From: Nocardia mangyaensis
GTDB lineage: Bacteria > Actinomycetota > Actinomycetes > Mycobacteriales > Mycobacteriaceae
Length of the DNA: 64,000 bases
Reading direction: 5' to 3'
NCBI RefSeq assembly: GCF_001886715.1
Contig: NZ_CP018082.1
Coordinates: 4,898,001-4,962,000, forward strand
Made by a program: the position numbers and the translations under genes. Below the pieces are notes generated by a model. It did not search any database and was not told the origin of the DNA. It saw only the letters and a list, made by a program, of their open reading frames with translations. This document shows positions 26,223 to 34,557 of this stretch, one piece after another (position 1 is the stretch's first letter; each line of letters begins with the position of its first letter).

Positions 26223-27245
26223 CTAGTCGGTGGACGGCGGCGCAACCATCCACTCGGCCCTGGCCAAGAGCTCATCGAAGGTGACGATCTCCAGGCCGGT
26301 CAGCTCCCGGCGGAACAGCTCGAAAGAGCGAATCTGCGATTGGTTGTCCCCTCCGGCCTTTCCGATGAGCTGCCCCAGTTGCCCGATCACCACGTACGAC
26401 CTGGGACGGAACATGTAGGTCCAGTCTTCTGGGATGTCGCTGCCGTCGTCGGCCTTCGACTGCAACCGGTCAGCGATCGCTCTCGTCGCCGTATGCACGG
26501 TGGTCTGCACTTGCGCCACCGCACCGGACAGGTCGGAGGAGGCTCGCCAGACACCAGGTCGATACTCGGTCGCGCCGAGCAGCGGCGTCTTGTGCGTTTT
26601 GAACTCTACAAACACCATCGAACGGATTCGACCCGACGTGCGCAGTAGCCCATCGACGCGTTTTCCCGCCCCATCGATGGAGAAGCCTGCGACCACCTGC
26701 TCCAGACGGCTCGCGTCCCAGGCGGTCAGGACTTGGGTCGCCAGCGACGTGCCGAGAATCCATGGATTTTGTTCGAAGTATCGTTGCCAGACCTTCTCAT
26801 TCCCCTGGCCCGGAATCACCGCGGCCTCCTGCGTGAAGGCTTCATCATCGTTCAACAGCTGGCGGAACCGCTCAACCTGGACTCGACGGTGTGCCAAACC
26901 GATGACGTCCTGGGCGGCGACATCGTTGGCGATGATCTTCCGGAACAGCTCTGGATTGGCCTGATAGGCGGCGTTCAGGCGCGTTTCGTAGTCGTCTGCT
27001 GGGGCCGCCAACCCGAACGTCTCGCACAGTAATTCCACCAGGCTCACGCCGATGGTGCGGTCGATCTGGAGTGACTGGCTGCTTTTGGGCTTCGATGCGC
27101 GATTCTTCGATCCGAAAGTTGACAAGTGTACGAGCGGCTCACCGTTCTCGTCTGCGAGGAGCTGATATCGGCACTCCACACTCGACTCATGACTGTGCGG
27201 TTGGATCCGCTGCGCGTTCTCGACCACCCCAGTAATTCGAGCCAT
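26223..27245 (-). CDS. sduA: Shedu-like (DUF4263) defence nuclease
   Basis: Protein of 340 residues. The C-terminal part matches the Shedu/DUF4263 pattern: a lead-in EKVWQRYFEQNPWILG (residues 150-165), then a PD-(D/E)xK core with Asp198 (KRVDGLL), Glu214 and Lys216 (VFVEFKTH), and a downstream glutamine in AVAQVQT (Gln246). RPRSYVVIGQLGQL and IRSFELFRREL complete the domain. The N-terminal 130 residues are a variable sensor region without a recognised fold. SduA is known as a one-gene anti-phage nuclease. I prefer the ATG at 27245; a start 12 codons earlier is open. The neighbouring HNH gene suggests a small defence island. Confidence 0.75.
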   Translation of the reverse strand: MARITGVVENAQRIQPHSHESSVECRYQLLADENGEPLVHLSTFGSKNRASKPKSSQSLQIDRTIGVSLVELLCETFGLAAPADDYETRLNAAYQANPELFRKIIANDVAAQDVIGLAHRRVQVERFRQLLNDDEAFTQEAAVIPGQGNEKVWQRYFEQNPWILGTSLATQVLTAWDASRLEQVVAGFSIDGAGKRVDGLLRTSGRIRSMVFVEFKTHKTPLLGATEYRPGVWRASSDLSGAVAQVQTTVHTATRAIADRLQSKADDGSDIPEDWTYMFRPRSYVVIGQLGQLIGKAGGDNQSQIRSFELFRRELTGLEIVTFDELLARAEWMVAPPSTD

Positions 27246-27355
27246 GCGCCAGTCCCCACTATCACCATCATGCTGCAACAAATTTCACCCGCAACGTTCG
27301 CGGTCATTCTCGACCGCTCACACGGAGCTGTCAACGTCGAACCACATCCCAAGCG

Positions 27356-27387
27356 CTAATTAGTCGCACAACACCCCTAATAGTCGC
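27356..27387. repeat. Two direct repeats upstream of the Shedu-like gene
   Basis: CTAATTAGTCGC (27356-27367) and CTAATAGTCGC (27377-27387) repeat with a phase of about two helical turns, in the AT-richer divergent region 27246-27530. They could be a regulator site for the Shedu-like gene or for the plus-strand cassette. That region holds no other gene that I can support. Confidence 0.4.
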
Positions 27388-27530
27388 GAAATTGCGCAGG
27401 GGAGACGTTGGTTCACATGTAATCTTTCTGTTATTTTCGTTGCTGCGTACAGTTATTCGCGAAGTGGTGGTGGGTAGGGGGCTGGACAGGGCATCCTCGG
27501 CGGGGAAGGGCTGTTTTATCGAGGAGTTGC

Positions 27531-27746
27531 ATGGCTGCCGGAAGAGATCGTGAAGGTGGCGAAGCGGGGGCGTTGCCCGCGTTGGAGCGGTTGCCCGCGG
27601 AGCAGGCGCGGGATCTGTTCGAGTTGACCAGGGCCGCTTCGGTGTTCGAGGCGGCGGCGTTGGACAAGTCGATCGATTCGATGATCGGGGCGTTGCCGCG
27701 GCCGTTGCGGGCGGTGACGAAGAAGATCATGTTCGGGGGGCGATGA
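27531..27746 (+). CDS. Small protein of unknown function, first of a two-gene cassette
   Basis: Seventy-one residues, mostly helical: an acidic head, then PAEQARDLFELTRAASVFEA, and a basic tail VTKKIMFGGR. There is no signal peptide or membrane helix. Its stop overlaps the next start by 4 bp, so the two products are coupled and probably interact. The family is not recognised. A GC-poor region with direct repeats precedes it and may hold the promoter. Confidence 0.6.
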   Translation: MAAGRDREGGEAGALPALERLPAEQARDLFELTRAASVFEAAALDKSIDSMIGALPRPLRAVTKKIMFGGR

Positions 27747-29017
27747 TCGATCTCACCACGCGAGCGCAGTTGATTCTGCTGGCTCGTACGCTGCATGTGC
27801 ATCCGCAGCGGCTGCATCATCTGCGGTATCTGGGCGCGGAGCGGTTGCACGAATTGCAGCAGCAGATTTCGGGGGTTCTGTTCGATCAGCACACGCCGGT
27901 CTTTCGGCGGATCAGCGCGCTGGTGCCGGTCATTCCGCTGTCGATCTCGATTCCGTTGGTGCAGCGGCTGGTTCCGCCGATGATGACGGGGCGAGCGGCG
28001 GGGGCGGTCGGGCTCGAACACCCGGGCAAGGCGGTGGAGACCTTGGCACTACTCGATCCGGCGTACGCGGCGGATTGCGCGCCGTATCTGGATCCACGCG
28101 CCATCGAACAGTTGGCGGAGGTAGCGCCGACGGGGCCGGTGGTCGACATCGTCAACGAACTGCTGCGGCGGCGTGACTATGTGACGGCGGGACCGTTCCT
28201 GTCCTTTGCCACAACGGAATTGATCACTGCGGTGGAAGCGGGGGTACACGATGACGCCGGTCTCATCCATACGGCCGCCTATTCCTACGACGCCGCGGTG
28301 CTCAGTGCCGTCGTTCGCCAGCTGCTCGATGGACCGCACCGGCGGATTCCGCGGATGACGCAGACCGTGCTGGCCGGTCCGCCCGCCTTGCAGCACGCCG
28401 CGCTGTCGGTGTTCTCGCGGTGCACGCCCGATGTGATCAGTCGGGTGGGTGATGTTCTGTTCGGTAACGCACCCCCGGCCGATGTCGCCAACCTGGTCGG
28501 CAACGCTCTCACAGTCGGGGCGGGTGGCGAGTTCCTCACGATCGCTGGGCATCTCACGCCACTCGGGCTCTGGACGTTGGTCGGTAATCCGGTGTTCGAA
28601 CACCCGGACGTCGGGACCGGACTGGTCACCGCACTGGATCGTCGCGACGACGCCGGGAGCTGGAGTGGCCTGTTCACGCTGATGTCGCGGATGGACGAGC
28701 AGGTCAGGAGCGAAGTCGGCTACGCCCTGGCCACACTGTCGGACACCGCGGTGGCGGCGCTGCCCGCCCGAGCGACCGAAACAAGTTGCTGGCCAGCGCT
28801 TCTCGATCTCGTCGCGATGTCGGGACCGGACGCCCAAGCCAGGTTCGGGGCCATCTGGTCGAGGTTGGGACCAGAGCGTCGCGCACACCTGCACCGGTGC
28901 ATCGCCGAGCATCGGTACGACGCCAGGCTGGCGGAGATCACCGCGCTGGTAGCCCCGGTCGCTGTCGATGAACTGTTCTTCCAGCGTCGGCGCAGGCAGC
29001 GCTACCGCAGCGGCTGA
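27743..29017 (+). CDS. Helical-repeat protein of unknown function
   Basis: Protein of 424 residues. It shows repeated helical units rich in Ala, Leu and Asp; stretches such as HPGKAVETLALLDPAYAADC recall the MgtE N-terminal superhelical domain, though no channel domain follows. One hydrophobic segment (VIPLSISIPLVQRLVPPMM, about residues 63-81) could be membrane-associated. The C-terminus ends in a basic RRRRQRYRSG tail. Coupled to the 71-residue protein by a 4-bp overlap. Function unknown; the defence-type neighbours give no proof of a defence role. Confidence 0.6.
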   Translation: MIDLTTRAQLILLARTLHVHPQRLHHLRYLGAERLHELQQQISGVLFDQHTPVFRRISALVPVIPLSISIPLVQRLVPPMMTGRAAGAVGLEHPGKAVETLALLDPAYAADCAPYLDPRAIEQLAEVAPTGPVVDIVNELLRRRDYVTAGPFLSFATTELITAVEAGVHDDAGLIHTAAYSYDAAVLSAVVRQLLDGPHRRIPRMTQTVLAGPPALQHAALSVFSRCTPDVISRVGDVLFGNAPPADVANLVGNALTVGAGGEFLTIAGHLTPLGLWTLVGNPVFEHPDVGTGLVTALDRRDDAGSWSGLFTLMSRMDEQVRSEVGYALATLSDTAVAALPARATETSCWPALLDLVAMSGPDAQARFGAIWSRLGPERRAHLHRCIAEHRYDARLAEITALVAPVAVDELFFQRRRRQRYRSG

Positions 29018-29156
29018 CAACGCGACGCCGGAGTGAGGCGCTCGCGTGCAGCTCGCCGGGCGCGGCGCCCGGCATCACGAGGTTGTGCGCCGTTCAGTCG
29101 GTGATTCGATCCGCCCCGAACGGTACGCCCGCGTGGATCGACCGAGATCACCGACC

Positions 29157-31664
29157 TCATTCGACCAGCGGCCGCGGTGGTGGTTCGAGCTCGGCCAGAA
29201 TGACTTGCGCCGCCACGCGATGGCCGTCTACCCCGGACGGATCGGTCGCTTCGAGGACATCAGCGATCCCCTGGTGCGCCCGCGCTTCCTCGAGGCGATA
29301 GCCGAGTTTCGGTGCCAGCTCCAGGGTTTCACGATACAAGCGCAGCGCGTCGTCGGTCAGCCCGGCCAGTCGGCAGGTTTCGGCGTAGCTGTTGAGGAAG
29401 TGGATTTTCCAGTGTTCTTCGAACAGGGCGTCGAGCAGATCGAAGGCGGCGCGGTGCGCGGCGATGGCCTCGTCGAAGCGACCCATCCGGCGCAGGGCGA
29501 CGCCCCGGCAGTTCAGGCACCAGGCCTCGTTGTGTTGGTGTCCGTCGGCGCGCGCCGCCGCCAGCGCCTGGTCCAGGTGGGTGAGCGCGGCCTCGGGCTG
29601 CTCGGCGGCGATGGCGACACCGAGGGTGACCAGGGCCTGCAGCGACGGCGCCGCGTCACCGGCGAGGGCCAGCGCCTCACGGGCCAGGCGCGCGGCCGCA
29701 TCGGAATCGCCCAGCTGCAGCACCGCCCAGGCTTCCCCCGCGACGGCGTCGGCGGCGCTGACCGGGCAGCCGCTGGCGGCATACAGCTCACGAGCCTGCC
29801 GGAACAGGGTGAGCGGTTCCACGACATCGCCCTCGTCCCAGCGCAATTGCGCACAGCGCATGAGCAGCTCGGCGCGTGGCAGCGGGTCGCCCGCCGCGGC
29901 GATCAGGGGAGCCGCGGCGGCATAGGCGGTCGCGGCCTCGGTCATCCGGCCCGCGTTGTAGCGGGCGAAACCGAGGTCGCTGTGTGCTTCTGCGAGCTGG
30001 CGTGGGTCGCCGAGATGCGTTGCAGCGGTGAGTGATCGCTCGAACAGGTCGTTGAGATGGGTGGTGCCGCAGCGGCGGGCGAAGAAGGTGCGCAGGAAGC
30101 GTGGGAGTTCGCAGACGTGCACGTCGGCGTTCGCCTCGACGGCGGCGTAGAACACCGCCATCAGATTGGTGTACTCGGCGACGTACCAGAAGAACGCGGC
30201 GTCGCGATCGAGGAACCGGGGCAGGTCGGCGGGTGGTGATCCCGCCGAGACCGGTCGGGTCGGGGTCAGGAAGGGCATGGCGGCGTCGGCGGCAGCGGCG
30301 GCGTGCACGTAGTAGTCGAGGACGCGGCCCAGCGCGCGCTCACGGTCGGTGTCGGAATCGATCTCGGCAGTGGCGCGGCGGGCGTGCTGGCGGACCAGGT
30401 CGTGCAGGCGGTAGCGGCCGTCGGCGGGCTGCTGGACCAAGTGCGCGTCGAGCAGGTCCTCGAGCATGGCGCGGGTGGTGCGCAGCGGGACGTCGGCAAC
30501 GGCCGCGGCGACGTAGTCGGTGAAGGTCGAGCCGGGGATCAGGCCGAGCAGCCGGAAGAGTCGGCCCTGATCGCGGCGCAGCTGACGCACCGACATCCCG
30601 AAGGCGGTGTCGAATTCGCTGGCCCCCTCGGCCATTCGCTCGACCAGGATGCCGATCGACCAGCCCGGCCGGTGCCGCAACCGAGCCGCGGCCAGGCGCA
30701 GGGCCAGCGGCAGGTTGCCGCACAGCCGCAGCACCTCCGCGGTCTGCTCGGGTTCCCTGCCCAGTCGGCCGTCGGGGCCGCGCGAATCGCCGCTGGCGCG
30801 GGCCAACAGCTCGGCGCTCTCCCGCTCGGTGAGCACGTCGAGGCTCACCGGCGCCACCTCGTCGAGCTCGAGCAGCCGGTTGCGGCTGGTGACAATCGCG
30901 ATCGACTCGCCCGCACCAGGCAGCAACAGCGCGACCTGCGCGGCGTCGGCGACGTTGTCGAGCACGATCACCGCGCGCAGCCGGGCCAGTTCCGCGCGCC
31001 AGCAGGCAGCCCGCAACTCGACGCCGCCGTCCTGGGGCACCTTCTCCGAGGGCACCTGCAGCGCGGCCAGCAGGGCACGCAGGGCGGCATCGGGATCGAG
31101 CGGCGCGCGGCCGTCGGTGAAGCCGTGCAGGTCGAGGTAGAGCTGGGCGTCGGGGTAGTCGGCGGTGAGCTGGTGGGCGGCGTGCACGGCCAGGGAGGTC
31201 TTGCCGACACCGGCCATGCCGTCAATGGCGACCACCCGGTCGGCGCGCACGGCGGCGAGCACCTCGGCCAGTGCCTGCTCACGCCCGGTGAAGTCGGGGA
31301 TGTCGCGGGGCAGGTCATTGCGCGGCGGGGGTGGCGCGTCGGCCGGCGGGCGGGGTGGGGCGACCTGGCGGCTGGTCTTGGGTGGGGCGGGCAGCGGGTT
31401 GGCGGCGCTCTCCCACAGCGGGCGCAGCGGGCGCGGGTCACGTTTGACCAGGCGGCACAGTTCCAGCACCGCGGGCCACGGCGGCACCGTCTGCCCGCTC
31501 AGATAGCGCGACAGCGACGACGAACTCAGGCCGGTGTCGCGGGCCAGCGCGCGAACCCCGCGACCGGACATTTCCTGGAGCAGCCGCAGCCGGGCGGCCA
31601 GTTCGTCGCGCGGATGAGCCCGCCTCGTCGTCTGCTGCTGTACCGCCACCGTTGTCCACTCCAT
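29157..31664 (-). CDS. STAND-type regulator: XRE helix-turn-helix, NB-ARC NTPase and TPR
   Basis: Protein of 835 residues. An XRE-like helix-turn-helix sits at about residues 20-75 (GVRALARDTGLSSSSLSRYL). A proline-rich linker leads to the NB-ARC domain, with its P-loop GMAGVGKTS at residues 149-157, Walker B VIVLDNV and a sensor motif VTSRNR. A winged-helix region (RYRLHDLVRQHAR) follows, then TPR-like helices over the last 330 residues. This is the AfsR-like layout without a SARP domain. Such proteins are ATP-dependent switches for secondary metabolism or stress. The AhpD-like gene is divergent, with 163 bp between them, and may be its target. Confidence 0.85.
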   Translation of the reverse strand: MEWTTVAVQQQTTRRAHPRDELAARLRLLQEMSGRGVRALARDTGLSSSSLSRYLSGQTVPPWPAVLELCRLVKRDPRPLRPLWESAANPLPAPPKTSRQVAPPRPPADAPPPPRNDLPRDIPDFTGREQALAEVLAAVRADRVVAIDGMAGVGKTSLAVHAAHQLTADYPDAQLYLDLHGFTDGRAPLDPDAALRALLAALQVPSEKVPQDGGVELRAACWRAELARLRAVIVLDNVADAAQVALLLPGAGESIAIVTSRNRLLELDEVAPVSLDVLTERESAELLARASGDSRGPDGRLGREPEQTAEVLRLCGNLPLALRLAAARLRHRPGWSIGILVERMAEGASEFDTAFGMSVRQLRRDQGRLFRLLGLIPGSTFTDYVAAAVADVPLRTTRAMLEDLLDAHLVQQPADGRYRLHDLVRQHARRATAEIDSDTDRERALGRVLDYYVHAAAAADAAMPFLTPTRPVSAGSPPADLPRFLDRDAAFFWYVAEYTNLMAVFYAAVEANADVHVCELPRFLRTFFARRCGTTHLNDLFERSLTAATHLGDPRQLAEAHSDLGFARYNAGRMTEAATAYAAAAPLIAAAGDPLPRAELLMRCAQLRWDEGDVVEPLTLFRQARELYAASGCPVSAADAVAGEAWAVLQLGDSDAAARLAREALALAGDAAPSLQALVTLGVAIAAEQPEAALTHLDQALAAARADGHQHNEAWCLNCRGVALRRMGRFDEAIAAHRAAFDLLDALFEEHWKIHFLNSYAETCRLAGLTDDALRLYRETLELAPKLGYRLEEARAHQGIADVLEATDPSGVDGHRVAAQVILAELEPPPRPLVE

Positions 31665-31827
31665 CTGTCCCGGCCCGGGTCACCTTTTTCCCGGACGTAG
31701 AGGGCAAGGTCAGGGCCGTTTTCCACTGTCCCACAGTGTCCCACGGGCATCGCTTCGCCGAGCGTGACGGGCTGTGATCAGTGCACACCGCGAACAGCGG
31801 GAACGACATCGAACAAGGAGAACGACA

Positions 31828-32283
31828 ATGCAGTCTCGGATGCAGAACCCGGCCATGGTCCTCACCGACGCCATGGGCCCGATCCAGGCGGTACTGAAGG
31901 CCGTGCGCACCGGCGGCGTGGACGGCGAGATCCTCGAGCTGGTGCACCTGCGGATCAGCCAGATCAACGGCTGCAGCGCCTGCGTGGACGGCGGCGCCAA
32001 GACCGCCCGCAAGGCCGGTGTCAGTGACGAGCGCCTCGCCACCGTCGCCGCCTGGCGCGAGACCCCGTACTTCAGCGACGAGGAGCGGGCCGCCCTGGAG
32101 CTGGCCGAGTCCGCCACCCGCCTCGCCGACCGTCCCAACCCGGTCACCGACGAGGTCTGGGACCACGCCGCCAGCTACTTCGACGAGAAGCAGCTCGCCT
32201 CGATCGTGCTGATGATCGGCGTCACCAACATGTTCAACCGCCTCAATGCCACCACCCGCCAGATCGCCGGCGCCTGGGGCTGA
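31828..32283 (+). CDS. Carboxymuconolactone decarboxylase/AhpD-like peroxidase protein
   Basis: Protein of 151 residues with the AhpD-type core ELVHLRISQINGCSACVDGG. The Cys-x-x-Cys pair and the following histidine-free loop define the alkylhydroperoxidase-like subgroup, which handles peroxides or reduces partner peroxiredoxins. AAGGAG (31815-31820) is 7 bp before the ATG, which decides the start over an upstream in-frame ATG at 31774. A broken nitroreductase gene follows 24 bp later on the same strand, so the two were probably one operon. Confidence 0.85.
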   Translation: MQSRMQNPAMVLTDAMGPIQAVLKAVRTGGVDGEILELVHLRISQINGCSACVDGGAKTARKAGVSDERLATVAAWRETPYFSDEERAALELAESATRLADRPNPVTDEVWDHAASYFDEKQLASIVLMIGVTNMFNRLNATTRQIAGAWG

Positions 32284-32307
32284 ACCACCACTCGAAAGGA
32301 CAATCTC

Positions 32308-32737
32308 ATGGCCACCTCGAGCTTCTCCCGCTGGATGCAGCACAAGATGAACGCCCGCATGAACCGCAAGATCCGCAACGGCAAGGGCGAGTTCATGGGC
32401 ATGGACGTGCTGATCCTCCACACCATCGGCCGCCGCAGCGGCGAGCTGCCGCCAGACTCCGATCTCCTGGTTCTCTGACGGCGCCGACGGCTGGCTGCTG
32501 GTCGCCTCCGGTGGCGGCACCGGGGCCCCGGACTGGCAGCGGAATCTGCTGGCACACCCCGACAAGGCCACCATCGAACTGCCCGCGAGCGCGCCGACGC
32601 CGGTCCGGCCGCAGGTGCTGCGGGGCCAGGAGCGCGCCACGGCCTGGGCGGCGATCACGACCGCTCAGCCCCGCTACGCCAAGTACCAGGCCAAGAGCGA
32701 GCACGAGTACGCGGTGGTCCGGCTCAGCGCGCGGTGA
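32308..32737 (+). pseudogene. Deazaflavin-dependent nitroreductase-family gene, frameshifted
   Basis: The ATG frame reads MATSSFSRWMQHKMNARM and HTIGRRSGEL and then hits a stop at about codon 57. Reading one base further on from about 32450 restores QTPISWFSDGADGWLLVASG and continues to a TGA at 32735-32737, the normal end of a Ddn/F420-type nitroreductase-family protein. The total length of 430 bp is 3n+1, so a single extra base, most likely a C in CTGCCGCCAG, explains the break. The rest of the coding potential looks intact. This is either a recent mutation or a sequencing error. If intact, the product would be about 142 residues. Confidence 0.8.
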
Positions 32738-33122
32738 GCCGGACGCATGTCGGTTGCGCAACGAAAGCCGAGGGCCCTGCCAGGGATTTCCAGACTCCTT
32801 GACAGGGCACGGGGGATCGAGGCTCGGCAAGGATCGTCGCGCGCCGCGACAGCGGAGGTGACCGTGGGATATCCGGGCTATCCGGGCTATCTACCGAACG
32901 GCCCGTATGCGCCGCGACCGTCGATCGCCGTGGGTGATCGGGGTGCTGGTGGATCACCCTCGCCGACGCCGCGTTCGCCGACCTCGACTCGGCTAACGCC
33001 TGGTGCGACGCTCGCTCGCTCCCCGCCGACGATTGTTTCGCCAAGCTGGTCAGCGACTCTCGTGGCTCCGCGGGCACCACCAAGTACCACCAAGTACCAC
33101 CAAGTACCACCACTGAAACAGC
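32738..33122. other. Intergenic stretch with a possible decayed gene
   Basis: No intact gene. Fragments in different frames read like a former membrane-anchored Pro/Gly-rich protein: VGYPGYPGYLPNGPYA from 32868, then MRRDRRSPWVIGVLV from the ATG at 32907, then ADLDSANAWCDARSLPADD further on. The frames do not join, so two or more indels would be needed. The 10-bp tandem repeat lies at its right end. Confidence 0.35.
33076..33112. repeat. 10-bp tandem repeat, three full copies
   Basis: CAAGTACCAC is repeated perfectly at 33081-33090, 33091-33100 and 33101-33110, with partial units on either side. It ends 10 bp before the stop codon of the convergent VWA-domain gene. Copy number could vary between strains by slippage. 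Confidence 0.9.
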
Positions 33123-34508
33123 TCAGGCGGGCAGGAGTCTGCCGATCACTTCGGCCAGTTGCCGGACATTGCGGCACTCGTGCATGGTGACGATCTCGGT
33201 GTACGCCTCGGCGGCCGAATCACCGGTCGACCAGGACCGCGCGGGTTCCGGATTCAGCCAGTACACCGCTTTGGCTCGCTCGGTGATCGTTTGCAGCGCA
33301 GCGAGATTCGGGTCGGTGCGGTTGGTTCGCGCATCACCGAGGATCAGCACGCAGGTGCGCGGGCCGAGCGCGTCGAGGTAATGGTCGGTGAAACCCCGCA
33401 GCGCCTCGCCGTAGTTGCTGGAGCCGAACCGGACGACCCCGGCGTCGCGAACGATGTTCTGCGCGAAGCCGGGTGGCGGGGGTTCGCCGGGGGTGAAGTA
33501 GTGCGTGATCTCGGCGCAGACATCGACGAAACCGAAGCTGCGGACCCGGCTGAACTGATCCTGCAGAGCCTGCACGAGTTGCAGGGTGAACTCGGCGAAG
33601 CCGGTGACCGAGCCCGAGACATCGGCCAGCACGACGAGATCCGGTCGCCCGTGCCGACGCGTCCGCAGGACGGGATCGATCGGGACGCCGCCGGTGGCCA
33701 TCGAACGGCGCAGGGTGCGGCGCAGGTCGATCTGCCCGCGCACCGCCTTCTTGCGTCGAACGGCGAGCCGGGAGGCCAGTTTGCGGGCCAGCGGATGCAC
33801 GAGCCTGCGCATCTCGGCCAGATCCTGCTCGCGGGCGCCGAGGAAATCGGTACTGTCGCCGCCGGGTTCGACGCCACGGCGGGCGATGTAGTCGGTGCCG
33901 CGCAGTTGCGCCGAGCGCAGACGGGCCTCGGACTGCACGGCCGAACGGAACTGCTCGACCCGGCGGCGGGCCTCGATCGTGTGCACGGCAGCATCGAATT
34001 GTCCTGTGCCGCCGATGGTTTGCGCGATCTGCTCGGAGATCTCTTCCGGGCGCAGCGATTTCATGGTCATGTACGACGACCACCCCGCGCCCGAGGCGGT
34101 GGTGACCCGGCCAGCGGTCTCGCCCGCGCCGCCGTAGGCGCCGAAGGTGTTGAGCGCTTCCCGGGCCAGCTGGGCGGTGTCGGTGCCCTGGATCAGGGTC
34201 GCGATGAGCCGCTCGCGCAGGGACTCGGGGTCGTCCTCGGAACTTGTCGGGCGGGTGCCGTCGAGAAAGTACAGGTCGAAGAGCTGGTCGAAGACCTTGC
34301 GCTGACCGTTTCGGCGCAGCAGGCAGGCGGCGAGGCCTGATCGCAGCACCCGGTGGTCGTCGGCGCCGAGGGCGACGATCGCGGCGGCGGCATCGACGGT
34401 CTCGCTGGGACCGGCGTGGATGCCGTGCTCGCGCAGGAGACCGACGAAGCCGACCAGTCGATCGCTCGTCGGCGCGAGGACACCCTTCCGCGTGGTCGTG
34501 TCGCTCAT
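33123..34508 (-). CDS. VWA-domain (CoxE-like) protein
   Basis: Protein of 461 residues. The C-terminal half is a von Willebrand A domain with the metal-ion-dependent adhesion motif D-x-S-x-S in VVLADVSGSVTGF, and later threonine and aspartate positions (ILGDARTNRTDP). The N-terminal part is helical, as in CoxE/YehP-like partners of MoxR ATPases. The start at 34508 is preferred over one 21 codons upstream, which would overlap the neighbouring gene. It lies 49 bp after the MoxR ATPase. Such pairs act as chaperones in metal-centre insertion or enzyme activation; the client is not shown here. Confidence 0.88.
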   Translation of the reverse strand: MSDTTTRKGVLAPTSDRLVGFVGLLREHGIHAGPSETVDAAAAIVALGADDHRVLRSGLAACLLRRNGQRKVFDQLFDLYFLDGTRPTSSEDDPESLRERLIATLIQGTDTAQLAREALNTFGAYGGAGETAGRVTTASGAGWSSYMTMKSLRPEEISEQIAQTIGGTGQFDAAVHTIEARRRVEQFRSAVQSEARLRSAQLRGTDYIARRGVEPGGDSTDFLGAREQDLAEMRRLVHPLARKLASRLAVRRKKAVRGQIDLRRTLRRSMATGGVPIDPVLRTRRHGRPDLVVLADVSGSVTGFAEFTLQLVQALQDQFSRVRSFGFVDVCAEITHYFTPGEPPPPGFAQNIVRDAGVVRFGSSNYGEALRGFTDHYLDALGPRTCVLILGDARTNRTDPNLAALQTITERAKAVYWLNPEPARSWSTGDSAAEAYTEIVTMHECRNVRQLAEVIGRLLPA

Positions 34509-34557
34509 CGCGCCGCTCCGGGTGCGCGCCGAGCCTCGGCGGTGTCGGGCCTGCTCG

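Noticed and set aside
26051..26275. A 74-codon minus-strand frame between the HNH and Shedu-like genes
   Set aside because: It overlaps the ends of both convergent genes, has no ribosome site and reads as Arg/Pro/Ser-rich text.
32747..33190. A 147-codon plus-strand frame across the tandem repeat
   Set aside because: It runs antisense into the VWA gene end, and the different parts of the plausible protein lie in different frames, so it is not an intact gene.
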